Positions 1-7,333 of a DNA stretch of 64,000 bases are shown piece by piece (within the stretch, counting starts at the first letter, position 1; the number at the start of each line of letters is the position of its first letter). The notes below the pieces were generated by a model that was not told the origin of the DNA, did no database searches, and was given only the letters and a program-made list of their open reading frames with translations. Source of the stretch: Rheinheimera texasensis DSM 17496 (GTDB lineage Bacteria > Pseudomonadota > Gammaproteobacteria > Enterobacterales > Alteromonadaceae); contig NZ_JONU01000008.1 of NCBI RefSeq assembly GCF_000711985.1, forward strand, positions 372,001 to 436,000, in the 5' to 3' direction. The position numbers were made by a program, and so were the translations under genes.

Positions 1-1716
1 GGCGCGTAGGATCACATCATCAGTCGCTTTGTAACGCAGCGAAATTTTCGGGTTGGTATCACCACCAAAATCACTGTAATGGTCATACCGCAGCGCGGTG
101 ATCGCATCCAGCTGTTCGGTCAATGGCAGGTTGAACTCAGCGTAACCGGCATATTGCGTGCGGTCGGCGGCTGCATCGCTGGCACCTAAAGTACTGACTA
201 AACCCTGCTGGGCGACTAAGGCCGGTCTGTCGAAAATATCTTCGCTGCGCCATTCACCACCAAATACCGCGCTGATCGGGCCGGCCGGTAACTCGCCTAA
301 CTGACCACTCAGGTTAAAATCCCAGGATTTGACATCCGATTCACCAACGCGCGGCGCCAATTCGCGCAGGCTGGCCAGCACTTCAGGCTTAGTGTCGCGG
401 CCTAAATTAAACGGATTAAACTGGCCACTGGCAGTTGCTGCAGCGACGCGATCCAGATTGTAATAGCCACTGGTATGCAGCACTTCGTTGTCGGATTTAC
501 CGATAGTAGCAGCTGTTTCCCAGCGCCAGCTGTCGCTGCTGCCAAACAAAGTAGTTTCACCACGCAGGCCGGCTAGCAGGCGGTAGCTGTTGCTGTCATA
601 TTCCTGCATCCGCACTTCCGGGTAACGCGAACGGATACGGATGGTGCCGGCTGAGCCGTTTTTGGCGTCAATATCACGAGCCCACTGCGGCACTGAACTG
701 AGTGTTCCCGGCACACGCAGGTCAAAAGAGCCGGCTGAATCGTAAGAATGGCCGCTGTTTTGCTGGTACATGGCTTCCACAAACAGCTCGTTGTCACCAC
801 CGAGGCGATAAATATGGTTTAGCGTGGCGCCGAGATTTTTGCTGTCCGGCTGAATCGCGCGCTCCATGACGTAGTCGTACTGGCAACGCGTGCCGCCATT
901 GCTGGTTGCAGTACCGCACCAGGGTTCGGCGTAATCTTTGCCGTCAATTGTGACGCGGGTTGACGACTTAAAAGTAACATCAATCGGCCGGTCTTTATTC
1001 ATCAGTGCATCGCGTTTGAAATAATCCAGTACCACAGTGGTGTTGGAGTTTTCTGTGGCGAAACCACCGGTGTAAGTGAAATTCTGCCGGGTAAAATCGC
1101 TGTCAGCGGTATCGTCGCCATACATGGCGCTGATTTCCTGACCTTCGTAATCTTTTTTCAGGATAAAGTTGATAACGCCGGCGATAGCGTCTGAGCCATA
1201 GACTGAAGCAGCGCCGTCGGTCAGTACGTCGATGCGTTCAATCGCTGCCATCGGAATAGCGTTGACGTTAACAAAAGAATCAAAGCCGTTGGAGAAAGAA
1301 TCAACCGCCACCCGACGGCCGTTGACCAGTACCAGCGTTGAGCTTGAGCCCAGGCCGCGTAAGCTGACGCCGGCTGCGCCAGGAGGTGTGCCGTCTGAAC
1401 CACCGACATTGCCGTTTTCAGTGAAAGTGCCGGCGCTGGCGGCTTGTGGCAGATCACGCAGGAAGCTGGCGACATTGTCATAGCCTTTGTTAATCAGCTC
1501 TTCTGCAGTGAAAACCTGCAGGGGATTGGCACCTTCCATGTCGACGCCTTTGAGGCGCGAACCTGTGACTTCAATTTTTTCGATTTTCTTTTCGGCGTCA
1601 GCCTGTTCTGTGCCAGCCGCCGGTGCTTGTTGGGCCTGAGTGCTGAAAGCCAGCAGCAGGGCGCTGCATAAGGCTGATTTACGGATTTTAGCTGCCGGTG
1701 ATGTCGTTGTGTTCAT
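1..1716 (-). CDS. TonB-dependent receptor (5' part; C-terminus beyond window)
   Basis: Outer-membrane active-transport receptor; 572 codons are visible and the frame is open to base 1. The start at 1716 gives a signal peptide ending near FSTQAQQ, then a TonB-box/plug entry (KIEVTGSRLKGVDMEG), a plug domain with LVNGRRVAV and GAASVYGSDAIAGVINFI, then beta-barrel sequence. The plug entry is almost the same as in the receptor at 4385-7264, so the two are paralogues. It lies downstream of a cyanophycinase gene and a 24-codon leader ORF (1937-2011) on the same strand. Receptor identity is sure; uptake of cyanophycin-derived peptides is inferred from context only. Confidence 0.93.
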   Translation of the reverse strand, partial: MNTTTSPAAKIRKSALCSALLLAFSTQAQQAPAAGTEQADAEKKIEKIEVTGSRLKGVDMEGANPLQVFTAEELINKGYDNVASFLRDLPQAASAGTFTENGNVGGSDGTPPGAAGVSLRGLGSSSTLVLVNGRRVAVDSFSNGFDSFVNVNAIPMAAIERIDVLTDGAASVYGSDAIAGVINFILKKDYEGQEISAMYGDDTADSDFTRQNFTYTGGFATENSNTTVVLDYFKRDALMNKDRPIDVTFKSSTRVTIDGKDYAEPWCGTATSNGGTRCQYDYVMERAIQPDSKNLGATLNHIYRLGGDNELFVEAMYQQNSGHSYDSAGSFDLRVPGTLSSVPQWARDIDAKNGSAGTIRIRSRYPEVRMQEYDSNSYRLLAGLRGETTLFGSSDSWRWETAATIGKSDNEVLHTSGYYNLDRVAAATASGQFNPFNLGRDTKPEVLASLRELAPRVGESDVKSWDFNLSGQLGELPAGPISAVFGGEWRSEDIFDRPALVAQQGLVSTLGASDAAADRTQYAGYAEFNLPLTEQLDAITALRYDHYSDFGGDTNPKISLRYKATDDVILRA

Positions 1717-1911
1717 GGGTATTCCTCTGGATCAAAATGTTGCTTTTAAGCAATCTGATTTACGTTGTGTAAAAAAACGACACAGAGGGGGCCGCACAGG
1801 CAGATCCGGAGTGACACGCTCGGACAGATCATCAATAACCACGGACTGCCATTGCAGGGAGTGCGCAACAACAGGCGGATTATTGCCGTAAAGCCGGGAT
1901 CTGTGGGGCGT

Positions 1912-1932
1912 CCCTCTGCGTCAGGCAGAGGG
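1912..1932 (-). promoter_or_regulatory. RNA hairpin just after leader ORF 1
   Basis: On the minus strand CCCTCTGC, a 5-base loop and GCAGAGGG form a perfect 8-bp stem starting 4 bases after the leader stop codon. The 3' arm could instead pair for 7 bp with a CCCTCTG copy further down the leader (plus-strand 1783-1789), so two exclusive folds are possible. A ribosome resting on the leader stop would cover the first arm. Regulatory use is inferred. Confidence 0.5.
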
Positions 1933-1936
1933 GTGG

Positions 1937-2011
1937 CTAATTATTAAACCACTCGGAAAGGTAGTAAGGAGAGTAACGGTAGTTGCTCAGGTTGACTGCG
2001 CATTTCAACAT
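1937..2011 (-). CDS. 24-residue leader peptide upstream of TonB receptor 1
   Basis: Short ORF with a very strong Shine-Dalgarno sequence (AGGAGGAGAGTC before ATG at 2011) and stop TAG at 1937. The peptide starts MLKCAV, is rich in tyrosine (positions 11, 13, 16, 17) and ends YYLSEWFNN. It matches 17 of 24 residues of the ORF at 4183-4257, which precedes the second receptor, and the shared tail is encoded with synonymous third-base changes, a sign of selection on the peptide. It is followed by a hairpin and 220 bases of untranslated leader before the receptor start. No function is known to me; a cis-acting regulatory leader is the best guess, a functional micropeptide the alternative. Confidence 0.72.
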   Translation of the reverse strand: MLKCAVNLSNYRYSPYYLSEWFNN

Positions 2012-2201
2012 GACTCTCCTCCTTTTGGTTTGGCAGCTGCTCAACATTGGGGCGGCAGCTGACTTGGATTATTCGGTGCTATTGAGCATTTTGGCAGGTC
2101 CAACCGGACCAGCAAAGCCGGAAAATCGGCTTGCTTTTCAAACTGTCTGATCCGGTAAAAACTGTCAAGCGGTTTTTTTTCACCCTGCATTCTCAGAATG
2201 C

Positions 2202-4013
2202 TTAGCGATTGATTTGCAGATAAAAATTCTGATAAGAACAATAATCTGCCGCTGGCTTCACCTGCGAATAAGCCCCAGACACAGCCCGGCTGTCTTGTTG
2301 CTGTAGCAGGATTAGCTGCGCCTGCGGCGCTTGTCCTTCAGCGCGCGGCTGCCCGCTTTGGCATAGTCGCCGCGCTAATTGCCGGTAGTGATCGCCACGC
2401 AAAATGTCGTCTTGTTTGATGACGGCGGCCTGATTTTGCTGCTGCGACACCGGCTTTTTCCACGGCGCAAACAACACTTTCAGCTCGCCATTTTGCAGCA
2501 ATGCCTGGTCGTCGCGGCTCAGGTAGTGGGTGCGCACACCGCTGATGGTCCAGTCCGCGCTGCTGCCTTTGGCTTTAGCGCCGGCCAAATCGGCGATAAA
2601 CACGCCGGAAGCACCAAGCACGGCTAAGCGGGCATTGTCAGGGGCTGTCGGATTTAAGCCAACCAGCAGGGCCGTGGCTTCATCGACGCCAAAACCGTAG
2701 CGGGTTTGCGTATCACTGAGCAACCTTACCAGCCGGGCTTCGCGGCCACGTTCGGAAAAATGCGTGTCGGTGACACCGAAGGGGAATAAACCCAGGCCAC
2801 CCTGAGCCCGGTAGGTCAGCTGATCTTCGGCCAGTTCAGCCGGGCAGCTATGATTTTTTTCACAGCCGGCGAGCGGGGCCTCTGCCGCCACAGCGCCACT
2901 TTGCAGTGCCTGAGAGCTGCTGCCATTGCTAATCATCGGTACCGGTTTATGCGCAAAAGCCCCACCGGCCTGCACAGCCGTGCCGGCGCTGGTGCCGGCG
3001 ACAATCAGTTTGCCCGCCTGCAGCCGGGCTGCGATGGCCTTCAGTTCCGGGCTCGGGCTGCCGTCTGGAAGACGCAGCGCTTGTAGCGTCAGGCTTTGGT
3101 CGCCGCCATTAAAAAAGATCGCATCAGCTTGCTCAATTTGGGCGACTGCAGCTGCCGGGCCTTGCTGGCAGAAAGCCTGCAGCTCGGCAAATAAATCCGG
3201 ATAAACCGCGCTGCGATTGTAGCTGCCGTGGATGTCAGCGAGGTACTGGGGTAATTGCTCACAACCGGCTTTGCCGGCGGTTTTTTGCTGCTGTGCCGCC
3301 TGATAGGCAGCGTTTAGCGGTAACCAGCGTGCTTCGGCACCGGTTTCGGCAAAAGCGCTTTGATAGAAATCCACCGCAGACAGCGGGTCGCGGCTGGAAG
3401 CTGTCACCACTAAGACCACTGGTTTCCCCGGTTTTTGCCGCACTTTGCCTGCCAGTTCAGTGATTTTCTGGTAGATTTCGACGCTGAACGGGTCTTTGGT
3501 ATGCGCCAGGCTGGCCTGTTCGCGCCGGCGTAGTTGTTTTTCTGCAAGCTGAGGCTGCTGCAACAGGTCAAACATCAGGTTCAGTTCCAACTCCGACAGC
3601 TGCTGATACAGCGTTTCGCCGCTGATGGTCTGGCCGGTCAACTTCACGGTAGCCAGCCGTAAGCGCTGGCGCAGTTCGTCTTCAGTCATGGCCGTGCTAC
3701 CAAAGTCCAGCATCAGCTGACTGAGGATGGCTTGTGTTTGCTGGCGCTGTTCAGCCCGGCTTTCTGGCCACACCGCGGATTGGCTGATGTCATGGATGCG
3801 GGGCAGGCTGAGTGCATAGAGTTCGCTGCTTTTGGCGTTCGCAGCAAACTGCGGATTGTCGCTGCAGGAAGCGCGGCTTTGTGAGCTGCAGGTATGCAGG
3901 CCTCCACCAACTAACACCATTGAATATTCAGGAAATTGTGGCGTTGCCGCCATCAGGGAAGTGGTGCTGAACAGGCTTAGAGCCAGCAGCTTTCGGGTCA
4001 GATGTTGTTTCAT
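2202..4013 (-). CDS. Secreted cyanophycinase-family peptidase (S51)
   Basis: Serine peptidase expected to cut cyanophycin into beta-Asp-Arg dipeptides. The start at 4013 gives a clean signal peptide (residues 1-22, ending LMAA), so it is exported. Family marks are GGDQ at 303-306, the nucleophile serine in GTSAGT (S342), THFSERGREARL (H418) and YGFGVDEATALLV. At 603 residues it is much longer than intracellular CphB enzymes: about 155 residues containing cysteines are inserted between the first strand (VLVGGG, near 33-38) and the rest of the core (from about 196), and there is a C-terminal extension after about 480. It is divergent from receptor 2 and upstream of leader 1/receptor 1 on the same strand. 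The family call is firm; the substrate is supported by iadA nearby but unproven. Confidence 0.88.
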   Translation of the reverse strand: MKQHLTRKLLALSLFSTTSLMAATPQFPEYSMVLVGGGLHTCSSQSRASCSDNPQFAANAKSSELYALSLPRIHDISQSAVWPESRAEQRQQTQAILSQLMLDFGSTAMTEDELRQRLRLATVKLTGQTISGETLYQQLSELELNLMFDLLQQPQLAEKQLRRREQASLAHTKDPFSVEIYQKITELAGKVRQKPGKPVVLVVTASSRDPLSAVDFYQSAFAETGAEARWLPLNAAYQAAQQQKTAGKAGCEQLPQYLADIHGSYNRSAVYPDLFAELQAFCQQGPAAAVAQIEQADAIFFNGGDQSLTLQALRLPDGSPSPELKAIAARLQAGKLIVAGTSAGTAVQAGGAFAHKPVPMISNGSSSQALQSGAVAAEAPLAGCEKNHSCPAELAEDQLTYRAQGGLGLFPFGVTDTHFSERGREARLVRLLSDTQTRYGFGVDEATALLVGLNPTAPDNARLAVLGASGVFIADLAGAKAKGSSADWTISGVRTHYLSRDDQALLQNGELKVLFAPWKKPVSQQQNQAAVIKQDDILRGDHYRQLARRLCQSGQPRAEGQAPQAQLILLQQQDSRAVSGAYSQVKPAADYCSYQNFYLQINR

Positions 4014-4097
4014 TATAGGGGCCATTATGGTGACGTTTTATTACTAATACGCCGGGCTGTGTTGCAAAATCCAGCAGTTTTTTTTGCCCCTTGCCGC

Positions 4098-4126
4098 TTG
4101 ACTTCCCGCAGGCAAATCAGTAATTG
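4098..4126 (+). promoter_or_regulatory. Possible promoter for leader 2 / receptor 2 operon
   Basis: TTGACT at 4098-4103 resembles a -35 element; 17 bases on, TAATTG at 4121-4126 is only a poor -10 match. It lies 57 bases before the leader ORF in the divergent intergenic region. Weak call. Confidence 0.3.
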
Positions 4127-4182
4127 TGAAAAGGACTGTCGGCCACCCAGGCCCTCAGCACATCAATTTTCATGGTAGCGAT

Positions 4183-4257
4183 ATGCTGAAAAACGCTTTT
4201 TCATTGAGCTCATATCACTACTCGTCCTACTACCTGTCGGAGTGGTTTAACGAGTAG
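4183..4257 (+). CDS. 24-residue leader peptide upstream of TonB receptor 2
   Basis: ATG at 4183, TAG at 4255-4257. The peptide begins MLKNAF and ends YYLSEWFNE; 17 of 24 residues match the leader at 1937-2011 with no gap. The TAC TAC Leu Ser GAG TGG TTT Asn stretch differs between the copies only at synonymous third bases (CTG/CTT, TCG/TCC, AAC/AAT). Its Shine-Dalgarno is weak, unlike copy 1. It contains no Arg and no Asp, so classical attenuation by starvation for the cyanophycin amino acids is unlikely. A hairpin starts 7 bases after the stop, and the receptor start is 127 bases downstream. Confidence 0.7.
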   Translation: MLKNAFSLSSYHYSSYYLSEWFNE

Positions 4258-4264
4258 ACACTGC

Positions 4265-4283
4265 CCGGACACTCTGTGTCTGG
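4265..4283 (+). promoter_or_regulatory. RNA hairpin just after leader ORF 2
   Basis: CCGGACAC, loop TCT, then GTGTCTGG: an 8-bp stem with one G-U pair, starting 7 bases after the leader stop. Its second arm carries GTGTC, which is repeated in the hairpin at 4331-4358, so alternative pairings between the two are possible. The position mirrors the hairpin after leader 1. Confidence 0.5.
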
Positions 4284-4330
4284 CGGGGTCTGTCCCTGCT
4301 CGTTTGTACCAAACATCACCATTTAATTTT

Positions 4331-4358
4331 CGGGCTTCTTGTGTCTGACACAAGCCCG
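4331..4358 (+). promoter_or_regulatory. Second RNA hairpin before receptor 2 start
   Basis: CGGGCTT (4331-4337) pairs with AAGCCCG (4352-4358); the interior CTTGTGTC/GACACAAG is itself a perfect inverted repeat. It ends 26 bases before the receptor ATG, close to the ribosome-binding region. There is no T-run, so control of translation or Rho access would be more likely than intrinsic termination. Confidence 0.45.
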
Positions 4359-4384
4359 GCAGCTGATCCGAACAGGTATTTTGT

Positions 4385-7264
4385 ATGCGTAAACTTTCTG
4401 CCGTTACACTGGCTGTTGCCAGTGCATTCCTGCACAATGCTTTTGCTCAAACAGCAGAGCAAGCTACTGAAAACAATGAAAAAAGCGTTGAAAAAATTGA
4501 AGTGACCGGTTCGCGCCTGAAGGGCGTTGACCTCGAAGGCACCCAACCTCTGGTGGTGATTTCCGCTGACGACATTAAAAACTCCGGCGCCACTTCGGTG
4601 TATGACTTGCTCAAAGACGTCGGCCAGTTACGAGGCGGCAGCGGTACTTTCTCCACGTCCGAAAGCGGTACGGCATCGAACGACACTCCAGCCGGTCAGG
4701 CCGCAGCATCGCTGCGTGGGATGGGACCTTCCTCGACTTTAACGCTGATAAACGGCCGTCGGGTTGCCGCATCGTCTTTTGCAGCGGGTACCGAAAACTT
4801 TGTCGACATCAACGCCATCCCAGTCTCGGCCATCGAGCGGGTCGAGATCCTCGCCACCGGCGCCTCAGCCATTTACGGCGCTGACGCAGTCGCGGGTGTC
4901 ATCAACTATGTGCTGAAAAAAGATTTTGATGGCGCGGAAATGGATATCAGCTACAGCGATACTGAAGCCAGTTCCGAAGAAAGTAAAAAAGGCCTGAATT
5001 TTATCTGGGGTCACAATTTTGGCAAAAACAACCTGACGTTGTTTGCCGATTTTTATGACAGCAATGAATTTGCCTACAGTGACCGCGCTCTGACGGCACA
5101 AACCTGGTCGCCATCGACCCGGGGTCAGTTCCCAACGGTACGCTACACCACGTCAGATTATCAGGACCCGGTCAGCGGCGAATACGTTGGTTTTGCCGAT
5201 CCTTCCTGTCCACAATCTCTGGTACTGGTCACAGATCCGGAGTTTGGCGATACCGGCTGTGGCTACAATCCGAATCAGGACATGCTGATCCGGCCGGCGC
5301 AGCAGAATGCTTCAGCAGGGCTCATTCATCAGGGCGAACTGGGTGAATTGCGCTGGTTTAATGAGTTTTTCATCAGCCGGACAAAATCAACCGCACAAAG
5401 CACACCAGCCAATTTCACCGATTTGCAGGACCGCAGCAGCTGGATTTATGCCGGCTTTAATAACCCGGCGATCCGCAACGATAAAACTTTATCCTCATTG
5501 ATTTATCCAATTAACCGCAATAGCCCGAATGGAACACGGGTGCCGGTGGTTGAACTGCGTGGCCGTTTCCTTGCTCCTAAAGTGATTGAAAATGAAACCA
5601 ATGCTTATCGGCTGGTGAGCGGTTTACAAGGCACTGTGGCAGATTTTGACTGGGAAACGGCACTGATGTATTCCCGCAGTGAATCAGATCAACAAGCGAT
5701 CTCAGGCGTTTATAACCGCTACAAATTTAATGCCGCCCTGTTTGGCGAACTATGCGCCGACGGCAGCACCAAATGTAGTCCTGCCGGCGGGGGACTTTGG
5801 TTTAATCCATTCGGTGGCCAGACCGGCAACGATGAAGTGCTCAAACTGATGGCGGAAAATCCGTCCCGGCGCGGTAAATCCGAAGTGCTGAGTGCCGATT
5901 TCCGCTTAAACGGTGATTTATGGCAGTTGCCGGCCGGCAATGTCGTGTCAGCCTTTGGCGCTGAATTCCGCCATGAAAAACTCAGTGATGACCCGGATTT
6001 GATTGCTCAGTCGCGGTTTGACCGCAATTACCTGGTGGATGTGATTGGTTTTGGTTCCAGCAAATCTGCGGCGGAGCGTAAACAATGGGCATTGTTCAGC
6101 GAGTTGTTAGTGCCGCTGGTCGACAAGGTTGATCTGCAGCTGGCGGGGCGTTATGACCATTACGATGATTTTGGCAACAGCGTCAATCCGAAAGTCGGCC
6201 TGAGCTGGCGTCCGACTGAGGCGCTGGTCCTTCGTGCCGCTTGGGCTACTTCGTTCCGTGCACCTTCGCTGACTCAGGCGGGGGTGGAACTGCGGACCAC
6301 CAGTACTACAGCGCGCTGCCTCTCAGAGTTTGCTTCTTTATACTGTGGTGGCGATGTTGGCGGCGAAATCACGCCCAATACGCTGGAATTCGGCAATCCG
6401 GCCTTAGATCCGGAAGAAGCCGAATCGGTCAGTGCCGGTTTTGCCTGGAGTCCGACAGATGACAGCACGCTGACGCTGGATTATTGGCAGTTTGACCACA
6501 AGAAAATCATCGGCACCGATTTGGAATCCATGTTGATGCGCACGTTAACGGAACCTGGATTGCGTTTCTGCGGTTTGGTGCCGGCCGACCAAGTGGGGAT
6601 CGCCTTTGATCCGCTGTTATGCGATGGTCTCAAGCTGCAATCAGGCTTTACTAACAATCTGACGCAGGTGCTGGCGGACTGGCGCAAAATCGATACCCGC
6701 GCCACCAGCCTGCCGCTGTTTCGCGACCATATTCTGTTGCTGGAAAATACCGGCAATCAGCAAACCAAAGGTCTGGATCTGACTTACAGCCAGCGTTTTG
6801 ATACTGATTTAGGCAGTTTTAAACTCAGTGCTGATGTAACCCGGCTGATGAGTTTCACCCGCGAACGCACGGCGTTTTCCGGGACTGAGCAGCTTGCCGA
6901 TAGTTTCCGCTATCCGCGTTTGTTAGCCAGCCTGAAATTACGCTGGGACGCCAACGATTGGTTTGGTGGCTTGGGGCTGAATTACACCAGCGACTATCAG
7001 GACGAAATTGCTTTGCTGGAACCGGCGGATATTGCGTTGCTGGCGGAGCAGGGCATTGCTATCGATCGTCGTGTGCCTGCCTGGACCAAAGTGAATGCGC
7101 AGCTTGGGTATGATGTGAACAAACATCTGACCCTCAGTCTGAATATTGATAATCTGCTGGATCGTGACCCGCCGTTTATCTATGGCCGCTATAAAGATGT
7201 CGATTTCATCAATCATGACGTGTTAGGTCGTAACTACCGTTTATTGGCGACCTACCGGTTCTAA
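4385..7264 (+). CDS. TonB-dependent receptor 2
   Basis: Complete 959-residue outer-membrane receptor. Signal peptide (MRKLSAVTLAVASAFLHNAFA), plug entry KIEVTGSRLKGVDLEG, plug with LINGRRVAA and GASAIYGADAVAGVINYV, then a beta-barrel ending in the usual aromatic terminus (LLATYRF). It is the first full-length gene of a plus-strand arm that continues with a YfcC-type transporter (69 bases on) and iadA. By position it would carry cyanophycin fragments across the outer membrane using TonB/ExbBD, which are not in the window. The leader ORF and two hairpins upstream suggest post-transcriptional control. The substrate is an inference. Confidence 0.95.
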   Translation: MRKLSAVTLAVASAFLHNAFAQTAEQATENNEKSVEKIEVTGSRLKGVDLEGTQPLVVISADDIKNSGATSVYDLLKDVGQLRGGSGTFSTSESGTASNDTPAGQAAASLRGMGPSSTLTLINGRRVAASSFAAGTENFVDINAIPVSAIERVEILATGASAIYGADAVAGVINYVLKKDFDGAEMDISYSDTEASSEESKKGLNFIWGHNFGKNNLTLFADFYDSNEFAYSDRALTAQTWSPSTRGQFPTVRYTTSDYQDPVSGEYVGFADPSCPQSLVLVTDPEFGDTGCGYNPNQDMLIRPAQQNASAGLIHQGELGELRWFNEFFISRTKSTAQSTPANFTDLQDRSSWIYAGFNNPAIRNDKTLSSLIYPINRNSPNGTRVPVVELRGRFLAPKVIENETNAYRLVSGLQGTVADFDWETALMYSRSESDQQAISGVYNRYKFNAALFGELCADGSTKCSPAGGGLWFNPFGGQTGNDEVLKLMAENPSRRGKSEVLSADFRLNGDLWQLPAGNVVSAFGAEFRHEKLSDDPDLIAQSRFDRNYLVDVIGFGSSKSAAERKQWALFSELLVPLVDKVDLQLAGRYDHYDDFGNSVNPKVGLSWRPTEALVLRAAWATSFRAPSLTQAGVELRTTSTTARCLSEFASLYCGGDVGGEITPNTLEFGNPALDPEEAESVSAGFAWSPTDDSTLTLDYWQFDHKKIIGTDLESMLMRTLTEPGLRFCGLVPADQVGIAFDPLLCDGLKLQSGFTNNLTQVLADWRKIDTRATSLPLFRDHILLLENTGNQQTKGLDLTYSQRFDTDLGSFKLSADVTRLMSFTRERTAFSGTEQLADSFRYPRLLASLKLRWDANDWFGGLGLNYTSDYQDEIALLEPADIALLAEQGIAIDRRVPAWTKVNAQLGYDVNKHLTLSLNIDNLLDRDPPFIYGRYKDVDFINHDVLGRNYRLLATYRF

Positions 7265-7291
7265 ATATCCGGTTCAGGATTGTGTTAAATC

Positions 7292-7316
7292 CGGGAAGCC
7301 TGGCTTCCCGCCTTTT
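7292..7316 (+). terminator. Terminator-like hairpin between receptor 2 and transporter
   Basis: CGGGAAGCC / GGCTTCCCG inverted repeat followed by CCTTTT, 27 bases after the receptor stop and just before the transporter. The short T-run suggests partial termination or 3'-end processing that would make the receptor mRNA more abundant than the downstream genes. Confidence 0.5.
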
Positions 7317-7333
7317 AGCTTCAGGAATTTTAT

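Noticed and set aside
1771-1777. T-run in the leader of receptor 1 as an intrinsic terminator
   Set aside because: On the minus strand the seven Ts sit in the loop of a weak 5-bp stem (TGTGT/ACACA) rather than after a stable stem.
1937-4257. Classical amino-acid attenuation by the two leader peptides
   Set aside because: The first leader has one Arg and no Asp, the second neither, and there are no tandem codons for one amino acid except a Tyr pair; starvation sensing for cyanophycin products does not fit.
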